Shown here: positions 1 through 6,494 of the stretch, in pieces
How the letters are laid out: each line of letters starts with the position of its first letter
Numbering within the stretch: the stretch's first letter is position 1
Assembly (NCBI GenBank): GCA_003695105.1
Contig: RFIZ01000024.1
Coordinates: 1-6,726, forward strand
Length of the DNA stretch: 6,726 nt
Reading direction: 5' to 3'
Origin: Fidelibacterota bacterium
GTDB lineage: Bacteria > Fidelibacterota > Marinisomatia > Marinisomatales > J089
Notes under the pieces: model-generated
The model's database searches: none
Told to the model about the DNA's origin: nothing
The model's input: the letters and a program-made list of their open reading frames with translations, nothing else
Position numbers and translations under genes: made by a program

Positions 1-1118
1 CGGTTGTCCAGGGCACTGGGGAGTCGAAAGCCGTATTCCACCAGCGTTTCCTTCCGTTGGCGGTCGCCGTTGTACATTCCCCGGATCTGGGGCAAGGTGA
101 CATGTGATTCATCGATGATGGTCAAAAAGTTGTCCGGAAAAAAATCGATGAGCGTCCAGGGGCGTTCCCCCGGTTTCCGACCGGAGAAATAGCGGGAATA
201 ATTTTCGATGCCCGAACAATACCCGATTTCCTGAATCATTTCCAGGTCGAAGTTTGTCCGTTGTTCCAATCGCTGAGCCTCCAACAGTTTTCCCATTTCC
301 TTCAATTCCTTCACCCGCATGACCAAATCTTTCTGGATTTCCATGACCACCCGGCCAATGGTAGCCTTGTCCGTCACGAAATGTTTGGCCGGATAAATGG
401 ATAATTGATCCATGTGACGCAGAATTTCTCCGGTCAACGGGTCGAAGGAGACGAGATCATCGATTTCGGAACCGAACAATTCCACCCGGACGCTGACATC
501 TTCATAGGCCGGAAAAATTTCCAGAACATCACCCCGCACCCGGAAGTTGCCGCGTTCCAGGACGGTTTCATTGCGTAAATAATGAATGTTGACCAGCCGC
601 CGCAACAAATCTTTCCGATCGATGGTCTCGCCTTTACGGAGAGTAATCACCTGCTCTTTGTATTCCGCCGGCGATCCGATACCATAGATGCAGGAGACGG
701 AGCTGACGACGATCACGTCCTTCCGTTCCAGAAGGGAGCTGGTGGCCTTGAGTCGGAGTTTATCGATTTCTTCATTGGCGGACATATCTTTTTCGATGTA
801 GGTGTCCGTCACGGGCAGGTAGGCTTCCGGCTGATAATAATCGTAATAGCTGATAAAAAATTCGACCGCATTTTCGGGAAAGAGTTGCTTGAACTCCCCA
901 TAGAGCTGGGCCGCCAAAGTTTTGTTGTGAGAGATAATCAGGGTAGGACGTTGGACCTTTTCGATCACCTGCGCCATGGTAAACGTTTTCCCGGAACCGG
1001 TGACACCCAGCAGTACCTGGTGGCGGACTCCGCGCTGCAACCCATCCACCAGTTGCCGGATGGCCTGGGGTTGATCGCCCTGGGGTTGAAAGTCGGAATG
1101 AATTCGGAACTCTGCCAT
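1..1118 (-). CDS. uvrB: UvrABC excision repair protein UvrB, N-terminal 372 residues (gene continues past left edge)
   Basis: UvrB is the DNA-damage verification subunit of nucleotide excision repair: UvrA loads it on damaged DNA and it then recruits UvrC. Translation from ATG at 1118 opens with the typical family start (MAEFRIHSDFQPQGDQPQAI). Walker A GVTGSGKT is at residues 38-45. The DNA-clamping beta-hairpin region, rich in tyrosine (YYDYYQPEAYLP), spans about 91-102 and is followed by DTYIEKD. The DEAD-like motif II, DESH, is at 336-339. The fragment ends in the conserved RKETLVEYGFRLPSALDNR stretch, about 55% of a usual ~670-residue UvrB. The missing part would hold the later helicase motifs and the UvrC-binding tail. 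An in-frame TGA about 33 bases upstream, with no other start codon between, fixes the start at 1118. No Shine-Dalgarno site is visible. The gene lies downstream of a separate operon, from which a 280-base gap divides it, and no LexA-type operator was recognised. Confidence 0.98.
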   Translation of the reverse strand, partial: MAEFRIHSDFQPQGDQPQAIRQLVDGLQRGVRHQVLLGVTGSGKTFTMAQVIEKVQRPTLIISHNKTLAAQLYGEFKQLFPENAVEFFISYYDYYQPEAYLPVTDTYIEKDMSANEEIDKLRLKATSSLLERKDVIVVSSVSCIYGIGSPAEYKEQVITLRKGETIDRKDLLRRLVNIHYLRNETVLERGNFRVRGDVLEIFPAYEDVSVRVELFGSEIDDLVSFDPLTGEILRHMDQLSIYPAKHFVTDKATIGRVVMEIQKDLVMRVKELKEMGKLLEAQRLEQRTNFDLEMIQEIGYCSGIENYSRYFSGRKPGERPWTLIDFFPDNFLTIIDESHVTLPQIRGMYNGDRQRKETLVEYGFRLPSALDN

Positions 1119-1125
1119 ATCGACA

Positions 1126-1155
1126 AATTTACGTCGAAGATTTAACCCGTATCAA
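1126..1155 (-). promoter_or_regulatory. Weak candidate promoter of uvrB
   Basis: On the minus strand, TTGATA (1155-1150) and TAAATT (1131-1126) are separated by 18 bases and match 5/6 and 4/6 positions of the sigma-70 consensus. The -10 box ends 7 bases before the uvrB ATG, so transcription would begin at or next to the start codon and give a leaderless mRNA. This fits the absence of a Shine-Dalgarno site but is not shown by the sequence. The candidate is weak and the true promoter may lie farther upstream. Confidence 0.25.
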
Positions 1156-1215
1156 TGTCAGAGATTGAGATGGACCCGGACCCCCTCTTACCGGAAGTGA
1201 AAAGACCTGATACAC
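1129..1215 (-). CDS. Possible 28-residue leader peptide upstream of uvrB
   Basis: A GTG at 1215 is preceded by a full AGGAGG (1225-1220) four bases away, and the frame runs 28 codons to TAA at 1131-1129, ten bases before the uvrB ATG. The peptide begins VYQVFSLPVRGGPG and ends LIRVKSST, with no recognisable domain. The ribosome-binding site is better than that of uvrB itself, so translational coupling to uvrB is conceivable. The alternative, which I think more likely, is a chance frame inside a repetitive intergenic element. No family is recognised. Confidence 0.15.
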   Translation of the reverse strand: MYQVFSLPVRGGPGPSQSLTLIRVKSST

Positions 1216-1265
1216 GCTACCTCCTGATTCCGCCGGAATGACAGCGGGATCCGTGTCCGGGTTAA
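1142..1265. repeat. 124-bp intergenic segment bounded by 8-bp inverted repeats
   Basis: TTAACCCG at 1142-1149 is matched by its reverse complement CGGGTTAA at 1258-1265. Nested within are a second inverted pair, ACCCGGAC (1174-1181) with GTCCGGGT (1255-1262), a third, GTATCA (1149-1154) with TGATAC (1208-1213), and a perfect 13-base palindrome ATTCCGCCGGAAT at 1227-1239 followed by GACAGCGG. The palindrome plus GACA resembles the ends of short dispersed intergenic repeats seen in many bacterial genomes. The whole may be a small non-autonomous repeat element, but copy number cannot be judged from one window. Confidence 0.3.
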
Positions 1266-1286
1266 CCACCTTCAATCTGCAAGCGA

Positions 1287-1302
1287 ACCGGAACGATCCG
1301 GT
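1287..1302 (-). terminator. Hairpin, possible part of operon end
   Basis: ACCGGA and TCCGGT form a perfect six-base stem around a four-base loop (1293-1296). It lies about 100 bases past the stop codon of the last membrane-protein gene. No run of U follows it on the minus strand, so it is not a classical intrinsic terminator. It may be a processing or pausing structure, or chance in GC-rich DNA. Confidence 0.2.
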
Positions 1303-1358
1303 GTAGGCGGAAGGCTGCCGTCCACCGATTACGAGGACACCCGGATCAGGTCGGCGCC

Positions 1359-1373
1359 GTCCGGCGACCGGAC
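1359..1373 (-). terminator. Hairpin just downstream of the membrane-protein operon
   Basis: GTCCGG and CCGGAC form a perfect six-base stem with a three-base loop (1365-1367), 26 bases past the TGA of the last operon gene. The position suits a transcription end, but there is no U-tract, so termination here would need Rho or would be inefficient. It is the better placed of the two hairpins in this gap. Confidence 0.3.
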
Positions 1374-1398
1374 ATCATCAACGAGGGCTTGGGATTGC

Positions 1399-2256
1399 TC
1401 AGACTTCCGCTTCCGGAGCGGTGGGTTTCTGTCGGTCCTTGAAAGCCGAATACCCCAGCAGGGCTACCATCAACACTAAAATCCAAATCGTGGCATGGTG
1501 GTAGGACGCTTTGGAATAGTCAATGAGATCGATGAACCGGCCGATCAGCAGGGAAATACGCCCCATGACTGCGAAACCAAAGGATGCGCCGAAGCTGATC
1601 ATTAAGAAATAGATCCCCAACCGGCCGATTTTTCCCAGTGCTCCCGTATGTTCCTTGGAAAAATAAAAATAAATCAATCCACTGATGGTACCCACTACAA
1701 TAATGAGACTGTTGAAGATACTGTCTCCCAGGAGATTGAAGAAGGGCAATCCACCCAGAAATTGCACAGCCGAGCCCTTGATCTGGCCAATCACGTTGGA
1801 ATTCAGGAAACCATAGGCCCGGAGACCGGCAGCCATTCCCACCGTGTAAGCGATGCCCCACCGGGCAAACCAGCTCAACTTGGAAGAAATACTCAGGAGC
1901 ATCATGATACCAAGAATGAAGGGAATCAAATAAATGAGATGCATGCCATGGCCTTTATCGATACCGCCGTCGGGAAATACGGCCGGGAAAATGGCTCCCA
2001 GTACGTTATAGATTCCGTACCAGATTTTCATGAAGCCGCTATTCATGGTTGCTGGATCCATTTTGGGCCACAGACGGCCGAACAGGTTGGGCTGAATCTG
2101 CGTCCAGAAGAACATGGACGTCCAGTAACCGGCACTGACACCCACAAAAATATGCTCGGCGATTTTGTAAAACGGATTGTCTTTGTACAGGTAGGAAAAG
2201 ATCGCCAGGGTCAAAAAGGCTGCGACCCAACCTCCGAAAATTTCTACACCACTCAT
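1399..2256 (-). CDS. Seven-helix membrane protein of unknown function, last gene of the operon
   Basis: No named family is recognised. The 285-residue product is strongly hydrophobic. Likely membrane segments are at about 6-24, 32-51, 106-124, 129-148, 179-199, 210-231 and 254-272. A further hydrophobic stretch at 77-94 may be re-entrant or lie on the membrane, because seven full crossings best satisfy the positive-inside rule (YKDNPFYK, SSKLSWFAR and the C-terminal FKDRQK inside; N-terminus outside). Glycine- and aromatic-rich stretches (VGVSAGYWTSMFFW, FLGGLPFF) would suit helix packing, and no transport-family signature is visible. The tail after residue 272 is short and polar (PTAPEAEV at the end). 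The ATG at 2256 has GAGGG five bases upstream. It follows the preceding gene by 18 bases, which places it in the same transcript, and it is probably a core membrane subunit of whatever that operon builds. Confidence is for a real gene; its role is unknown. Confidence 0.9.
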   Translation of the reverse strand: MSGVEIFGGWVAAFLTLAIFSYLYKDNPFYKIAEHIFVGVSAGYWTSMFFWTQIQPNLFGRLWPKMDPATMNSGFMKIWYGIYNVLGAIFPAVFPDGGIDKGHGMHLIYLIPFILGIMMLLSISSKLSWFARWGIAYTVGMAAGLRAYGFLNSNVIGQIKGSAVQFLGGLPFFNLLGDSIFNSLIIVVGTISGLIYFYFSKEHTGALGKIGRLGIYFLMISFGASFGFAVMGRISLLIGRFIDLIDYSKASYHHATIWILVLMVALLGYSAFKDRQKPTAPEAEV

Positions 2257-2274
2257 GATATCCCTCTCCCGGTC

Positions 2275-3120
2275 TTAATATTTTTTGGCACGTTTACGTT
2301 CGATATAAAAACCGATATTCCCCAGAATGATGAACAGAACGATCACCAGATGGGCAATCGACTGGGCGTCCATCCCACTGGTACCAATGCCCGGCTGATG
2401 AATCAGGGCTTCATATTCGGCGGCCCCGGGCATCCCGGCCAGAATTCCCTTCACCTGCCCCGACTGGACATAGGGCATGACTTCATTCACCTGGATGGAA
2501 GTCGTACCGGTACTCATGGGAACGCCGGTAGGATCGGAAGCGTACTGGACCCATTCCACCGTTCCGGGATATCCAGCGGAGGCCGAGAACAGAAAATCAA
2601 AATCGGAGAATTGGTTCACGCCCTTCATCATGGGAATATCATCGATAAGGGTTCCCCGGGCATCGACGGTATACATTTTCCGGATATTGCTCACCACTCC
2701 CTTGACGACGGCTTCGTTCCCGGGACGAAAGCCGAGCAGGACGTAGTCTTCGCCGTATTTCAGGTGGAACTCGTTTTCGGCTACCTGATTCAGGGCTTCT
2801 TCGGCCATGAACTGACCATCCGGCCAGAGACAGGTCACATAGACCTTGATCTGTTTGGAAAAGAGGTGACGCAGCACGGCGATCGCCATGGGGTGGATTT
2901 CGGGTTTGGTGGAAGGTCCGTATTCAAACGAAACCAGGACTTTGGATCCGGCCGGCAAGGCATCCATGGCATCGTAGGCCACCTGGGTGGCGTTCGTGGG
3001 ACGGATGGGTAAGCCCAGGGGGAAAAACAGGGGCAGAGCCACCACAATGGCGATGATCAGGAAAATCCAGCGGCGATCCAGTTTTCCCAGGCGTAAGATG
3101 AAATCTTCCAGTGCTCTCAT
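2275..3120 (-). CDS. Bitopic membrane protein with a large extracytoplasmic alpha/beta-like domain, unknown function
   Basis: The 281-residue product has an N-terminal membrane anchor at about 18-36, preceded by basic residues (LGKLDRRW). A second helix at about 254-273 is followed by a basic tail (ERKRAKKY). This orientation puts both ends in the cytoplasm and residues ~40-250 outside. There is no clear signal-peptidase site, so the first helix is probably retained. The outer domain alternates beta-like strands (SKVLVSFEYG, IKVYVTCLWP, DYVLLGFRPG, FDFLFSASAG) with amphipathic helices (HPMAIAVLRHLF, MAEEALNQVAE), suggesting an alpha/beta sandwich of the ligand-binding or sensor kind. No catalytic motif is recognised. 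The ATG at 3120 is preceded by GGAG seven bases away, overlapping the end of the upstream gene, whose stop is only two bases before this start, so translation is probably coupled. It may be the extracytoplasmic receptor or docking part of the complex (inference). Confidence 0.92.
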   Translation of the reverse strand: MRALEDFILRLGKLDRRWIFLIIAIVVALPLFFPLGLPIRPTNATQVAYDAMDALPAGSKVLVSFEYGPSTKPEIHPMAIAVLRHLFSKQIKVYVTCLWPDGQFMAEEALNQVAENEFHLKYGEDYVLLGFRPGNEAVVKGVVSNIRKMYTVDARGTLIDDIPMMKGVNQFSDFDFLFSASAGYPGTVEWVQYASDPTGVPMSTGTTSIQVNEVMPYVQSGQVKGILAGMPGAAEYEALIHQPGIGTSGMDAQSIAHLVIVLFIILGNIGFYIERKRAKKY

Positions 3121-3122
3121 GG

Positions 3123-4154
3123 TTATTCTCCAATATACGATTTTTCGATTCCCAGGATGTACCGGATCGATGTGGAAATGATCCCCAGACCGATCCCAAT
3201 CATAATCGCGCGGGCTCCCGCTACATTCGGGAAGTTATAGATCCAATCCTGCAGAACGGGCAGGTACAAGACATGGGGCTGATCCACCGGCCACCCCGTC
3301 AGGAAACCGGCGATCGTCACCAACAGGATTCCTCCGCCTACAAAGGCAAATGTCAGAGTCCGGTTCTTGTAGGTTTGATTGACAACCACACCCAGGATCA
3401 GAATCAGAATATACATGATGAACCAGGTGGAGATTTTACTGCCCACGGGTACCCGGCCCAGCATGATGATGATACCCCCTACCAGTAGCAGGGTGGCTTC
3501 GAAGTTGCGAATCCGGAAGGCCCGGTAAGAGGCTGAAGCCACGAAGAAAGCCAGCAAGGCAAACATGGTGGCGCTGAGGGGGGTAAATATTTTATAGAAC
3601 AGCCAGTTAAACATGCTGCCCCGATAGGAGATGTGACTCCCCCATTCGACCGGTTTGACCACGGCCTGGGCGCCGGCCTGTTCCAGGGCTTGTTGTACTT
3701 TTTTCGCTCCTCCCTCGGTCCAGTAGGGTTCATCCAGTTTCAGGGTGGCATCCGGCGTGATCACGGAAACGATGGCGGAGGTGGCCGGTACGGATTTATG
3801 CAATTCGGGCGCCAGCACCCGGGCCACGGCCTGGGGCTGGCTACCGGGATCGGTAATTTCCAGCGTCCAGGCACCCCGCATGCCAAATCCGGCCACCATG
3901 GCGAAGAGGAACCCCAGCACAGCCAGGACACTGTACTGCCAGCCCTTTTTCCGACGCAGGATTTTTTGGCCCTGAAGCTTGAGCAGGTTCAGAGCGCCCA
4001 GAAAAATGGCAAAACTGGCCAGAATATCGAACCACTGGGTGGCATCGTCATTCACAAAAGATTCGATCGCCGGATGATCGATAAACCATCCAAACAGCGT
4101 GATAAAGCCGACCACCGTCACGATCGCAATGGGAACTTGGCGTTTCCAGAACAT
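3123..4154 (-). CDS. Eight-helix membrane protein with a ~90-residue extracytoplasmic loop, unknown function
   Basis: The 343-residue product has likely membrane helices at about 7-26, 42-60, 74-92, 188-209, 217-234, 242-259, 264-286 and 313-334. Basic loops (QKILRRKKGW, RAFRIRNFE, TYKNRT) fall on the inside, with both termini cytoplasmic. The loop at ~95-185 is outside and looks folded. It includes an AVARVLAPELHKSVPATSA stretch and a helix KKVQQALEQAGAQAVV, so it could pair with the outer domain of the next gene's product. A short conserved-looking segment, GRVPVGSK, lies between helices 5 and 6. There are no ABC, MFS or channel signatures. ATG at 4154 has AGGAG nine bases upstream, and this site overlaps the stop of the preceding gene, 12 bases before. 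The family is not recognised. It is probably the central membrane subunit (inference from size and position). Confidence 0.92.
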   Translation of the reverse strand: MFWKRQVPIAIVTVVGFITLFGWFIDHPAIESFVNDDATQWFDILASFAIFLGALNLLKLQGQKILRRKKGWQYSVLAVLGFLFAMVAGFGMRGAWTLEITDPGSQPQAVARVLAPELHKSVPATSAIVSVITPDATLKLDEPYWTEGGAKKVQQALEQAGAQAVVKPVEWGSHISYRGSMFNWLFYKIFTPLSATMFALLAFFVASASYRAFRIRNFEATLLLVGGIIIMLGRVPVGSKISTWFIMYILILILGVVVNQTYKNRTLTFAFVGGGILLVTIAGFLTGWPVDQPHVLYLPVLQDWIYNFPNVAGARAIMIGIGLGIISTSIRYILGIEKSYIGE

Positions 4155-4166
4155 GTTCTTCTACTC

Positions 4167-5030
4167 CTATTGGATGGTTAAAAAGTCCAGCACATTCCAG
4201 CCAACCCATCCCAGCTCGTGGAGAAAACGGAAGATGGTGGCCAGTATAATGGCCGAGATAATCACGACCTTCAGCATATCCTGTCCTTTCACCCCGCCGA
4301 TCAATTCCGGTTTCTGGGAAAGATAGGCGCTGGCGGCGAAAAATTCTTCACCGATCAGGGTGTAATCGCAGGCGGTGACAAAGAAGGGGATCTGGGCCGG
4401 GGAGGCGGTTCCGGCGATCTGAATCGCGCCGATGGAATTGCCCGTTTCTGCCAGAATGAGGGATTCGGCGTAAAATTTCCCCATATAAAGACAGGCGGCC
4501 GGTTTTTCCCGGTTCATGATTCCATTCACACCGGCAGCATAAGCGAACTGATCATCGGTTAGATAGTGGACCATGTCCTCGTGAAAGAGGTCGGGCCGGC
4601 CTTCCAGCAGGTAGGATTCTTTGCAGGATTCCCGGGCGGCTTTCATGACGATCGATCGGGATACGGGTACGTTGAGGGGGGTTTCATAGCGGGACGTCAT
4701 CCGGGCCACATAGCCCAGAATAATGACTCCCGCCACCGTTTCCACCTGGTCCATATCCATGATACCGGGAACGTAGAGGACTTCCTTCCCCATTTCTGTG
4801 CTCCGTCCCACCGCCTCTTCGATCGCTTTCAGTCCCGGAATGGTGCGGAGGAAAATTTGATCCCCCCGTTCCGCCATGCGGATATAGTAAATCAGCGTGC
4901 CGATCATAAGGACGACGGCAAAAAACATCACGATTCGATCCGTCTTGAAGATCGGATGTCCCAGGAACCAATAGACGATGAACACCAGTGCCAGTCCGGC
5001 GGTTACCGTCCAGAATTGTCGGTCTTTCAC
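4167..5030 (-). CDS. DUF6754-like membrane protein
   Basis: The 287-residue product has two N-terminal helices (about 5-23 and 32-50), a soluble domain from ~55 to 248 and a third helix at ~253-270. Basic residues after helix 2 (RMAERGDQIF) place the soluble domain in the cytoplasm. That domain ends in a striking small-residue run, ETGNSIGAIQIAGTASPAQ (196-213), then FFVTACDYTLIGEEFF (216-231) and AASAYLS. I recognise this as typical of the DUF6754 family of uncharacterised bacterial membrane proteins; this is from memory and not searched. No nucleotide-binding or metal motif is clear. The start is GTG at 5030. The only strong ribosome-binding site, AAGGAGG (5047-5041), lies ten bases upstream inside the last codons of the preceding gene. 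No better in-frame start lies closer. It is five bases from the preceding gene and therefore co-transcribed and probably translationally coupled. Confidence 0.9.
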   Translation of the reverse strand: MKDRQFWTVTAGLALVFIVYWFLGHPIFKTDRIVMFFAVVLMIGTLIYYIRMAERGDQIFLRTIPGLKAIEEAVGRSTEMGKEVLYVPGIMDMDQVETVAGVIILGYVARMTSRYETPLNVPVSRSIVMKAARESCKESYLLEGRPDLFHEDMVHYLTDDQFAYAAGVNGIMNREKPAACLYMGKFYAESLILAETGNSIGAIQIAGTASPAQIPFFVTACDYTLIGEEFFAASAYLSQKPELIGGVKGQDMLKVVIISAIILATIFRFLHELGWVGWNVLDFLTIQ

Positions 5031-5035
5031 AGGAT

Positions 5036-5341
5036 TTAGCCCTCCTTGTTAGCGTTATGTTCCCGGTCAAGGCGTTCCAGCTCTGCGATCAGGAATTCTA
5101 CATTGTCCGGCTCTTCAAACAATTCGGCCGCGCGATAATATCCGTCTGTCTGGATGAATGCATTGAGAATGGGGCCGAAAAAAACCATGGCATGTGCGCC
5201 GATCAGTGACAGGGGTTTGGCCAGTTCCAAAAAGAAAACGGCCGGTGTGATCAGGCCGGTGGCGTGGATTTTGGCGGCAATCCGTTTCAGGAATGCTTCG
5301 TCTTCCGGAGTCCGCACCGTCTCAATGGCCGCAGTATTCAC
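5036..5341 (-). CDS. Small conserved-looking protein with a hydrophobic centre, unknown function
   Basis: A 101-residue product with an acidic/basic amphipathic N-terminal helix (TPEDEAFLKRIAAKIHATG), then a hydrophobic segment at about 29-62 (ITPAVFFLELAKPLSLIGAH, then AMVFFGPILNAF). A charged C-terminal helix with the look of a short coiled coil (VEFLIAELERLDREH) follows. The hydrophobic part contains Glu, Lys and His, so it may lie on the membrane or contact a partner rather than cross it. The annotated start is GTG at 5341, but no Shine-Dalgarno site precedes it. A GTG at codon 9 is an alternative start. The gene is in the same frame as the upstream one, separated by a TAG and two codons, so it could be translated by re-initiation. 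It is six bases downstream of that gene and five bases before the next. It is probably a small accessory subunit (inference); the family is not recognised. Confidence 0.8.
   Translation of the reverse strand: MNTAAIETVRTPEDEAFLKRIAAKIHATGLITPAVFFLELAKPLSLIGAHAMVFFGPILNAFIQTDGYYRAAELFEEPDNVEFLIAELERLDREHNANKEG
5041..5047 (-). promoter_or_regulatory. Ribosome-binding site deciding the GTG start of the DUF6754-like gene
   Basis: AAGGAGG on the minus strand lies within the last sense codons of the 101-residue protein gene. It is ten bases from the GTG at 5030, slightly longer than ideal. It is the strongest such site in the operon and supports the GTG start. Confidence 0.6.
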
Positions 5342-5347
5342 ACTCGT

Positions 5348-6475
5348 CTAATTGGTTTCTACCATTTCAAGATTGGAACGGGGAATGGTGTACACTTCGC
5401 CGTCGATTTCGACTTCAGCGACCCGGACCATGGTTTCCGATTCCATTTGCTGAAGTTCGGCCGGGAGTTTAACAATTTTCCCCAACAAACCAAAATAGGG
5501 AGCGCGGATGATCCGCACCAGGCTCCCCACCTGGACTCCCTCTCCTGTCTCGGGAGATTTCACTTCGCCCGTCAGTTCGGAATCCTCCTTGGGGATGACG
5601 ATTTCCGGACGGATGACGCCCGCCCGAATCTGAGTGGCCCCGTTGATGGAAGCGTTTCGTCCCTGATTTTGGCGCAGAAGGTCAAATGTCCGTTCGCCCA
5701 TTTTAATTTTTCCGTATCCCTCCGTCACGACCAGAGGGGTCCCGATCGACTCTGATCCGGTAATGGCCACACCGAGAGTATACCCCAGAATCGGTTCCAG
5801 GTCGGAATAGTTAAATCCTCCCACCACTACACCGGCGGCCCGTAACCGGATGGCTTTCTGGTACGCTTCCAGACTGATGAAGGAACCGCCCACAATGATT
5901 TTTCCTTCCACGTCGGGCTGAATCATTTCGGGGGTGATTTCAGCGCCGCGATCATCCACCAGCACCAAAAGTTCACCCTGACTTTCACCGCCGATCCCAA
6001 AAATCCCCTGAATAAAGGCACCCCGCGTTTGGATGGTGACACCTTCCTCCGGCAGGATATCGATCACTTTGCCCCGCATATAGGCATCCACTTCCACCGG
6101 TATGGGAGCTTCCCGAAATACGGCCTGTCCGGTGACGTCCGATACGGACTCGAGGGTTCCGTCCGTCGGGGATTTGACACTGGATTTGAAAAATCCGAAG
6201 AAGCCCTTCGTTTCGGCGATGAGATCATCTTTGTTTACCTGGGATCCCACCGGAACCACCAGGACGCTGTTTACATCGCCGGGATCGATATTGAGGATAT
6301 TGGCAATATTGACCATTTGGACATTGCCGGGAAGATCGGTCTTGGCGACCACATCCGAGGGTTGGACATCCTGCCCTTTCTCGACCACGACTTTTCCTTT
6401 CAGAGGAAGAATCCGGTCTTTGGTGATCACCGTTTCATGCAGAACTTTCAGTCCGGGAGTATACGAGTGTGCCAT
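5348..6475 (-). CDS. Barrel-sandwich (biotinyl/lipoyl-like) and KOW-motif protein, unknown function
   Basis: The 375-residue product is soluble with no membrane helix. Residues ~22-140 have beta-rich, glycine/proline-spaced repeats. The pairs LPLKGKVVVEKGQDVQPSDV and VVPVGSQVNKDDLIAETKG, then KSPTDGTLESV, are reminiscent of RnfC-like or biotinyl/lipoyl barrel-sandwich domains, but no biotinylated or lipoylated lysine motif is seen. A middle alpha/beta region follows (EGKIIVGG at ~190-197, IRLRAAGVVVGGFNYSDLEP at ~209-228, TPLVVTEGYG at ~246-255). Its pattern loosely resembles swivelling domains. The C-terminus holds a clear KOW motif, GSLVRIIRAPYFGLLGKIVK (317-336), of the kind found in NusG and some ribosomal proteins, where it binds RNA or protein. 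The rest of the protein is unlike either of those. ATG at 6475 has only a weak site upstream (GGAAT). The gene follows the MutL-like gene by 19 bases. It is perhaps the cytoplasmic adaptor between that protein and the membrane subunits (inference). Confidence 0.92.
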   Translation of the reverse strand: MAHSYTPGLKVLHETVITKDRILPLKGKVVVEKGQDVQPSDVVAKTDLPGNVQMVNIANILNIDPGDVNSVLVVPVGSQVNKDDLIAETKGFFGFFKSSVKSPTDGTLESVSDVTGQAVFREAPIPVEVDAYMRGKVIDILPEEGVTIQTRGAFIQGIFGIGGESQGELLVLVDDRGAEITPEMIQPDVEGKIIVGGSFISLEAYQKAIRLRAAGVVVGGFNYSDLEPILGYTLGVAITGSESIGTPLVVTEGYGKIKMGERTFDLLRQNQGRNASINGATQIRAGVIRPEIVIPKEDSELTGEVKSPETGEGVQVGSLVRIIRAPYFGLLGKIVKLPAELQQMESETMVRVAEVEIDGEVYTIPRSNLEMVETN

Positions 6476-6494
6476 TTCTCAGTTTATTCCATTT

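Noticed and set aside
582..1145. 187-codon plus-strand open frame
   Set aside because: It lies antisense to uvrB, whose motifs are unmistakable; it is a shadow of that coding sequence.
1119..1250. LexA (SOS) operator for uvrB
   Set aside because: Neither the CTGT-N8-ACAG pattern nor GAAC-N4-GTTC is present upstream of uvrB; isolated half-like matches (CTGT, GAAC) have no partner at the right distance.
1119..1398. tRNA, small RNA, riboswitch or CRISPR in the only long gap
   Set aside because: No cloverleaf, no spaced direct repeats and no riboswitch core were seen; only short hairpins and inverted repeats are present.
1648..3012. 454-codon plus-strand open frame across two membrane-protein genes
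   Set aside because: It is antisense to two well-supported genes with ribosome-binding sites and clear membrane helices. Its product is His/Gly/Asp-rich, with no domain and no proper start context.
5348..6475. NusG or ribosomal protein L24 identity for the KOW protein
   Set aside because: The KOW motif is at the C-terminus as in NusG, but there is no NGN domain and the protein is about twice the length of NusG; L24 is much shorter.
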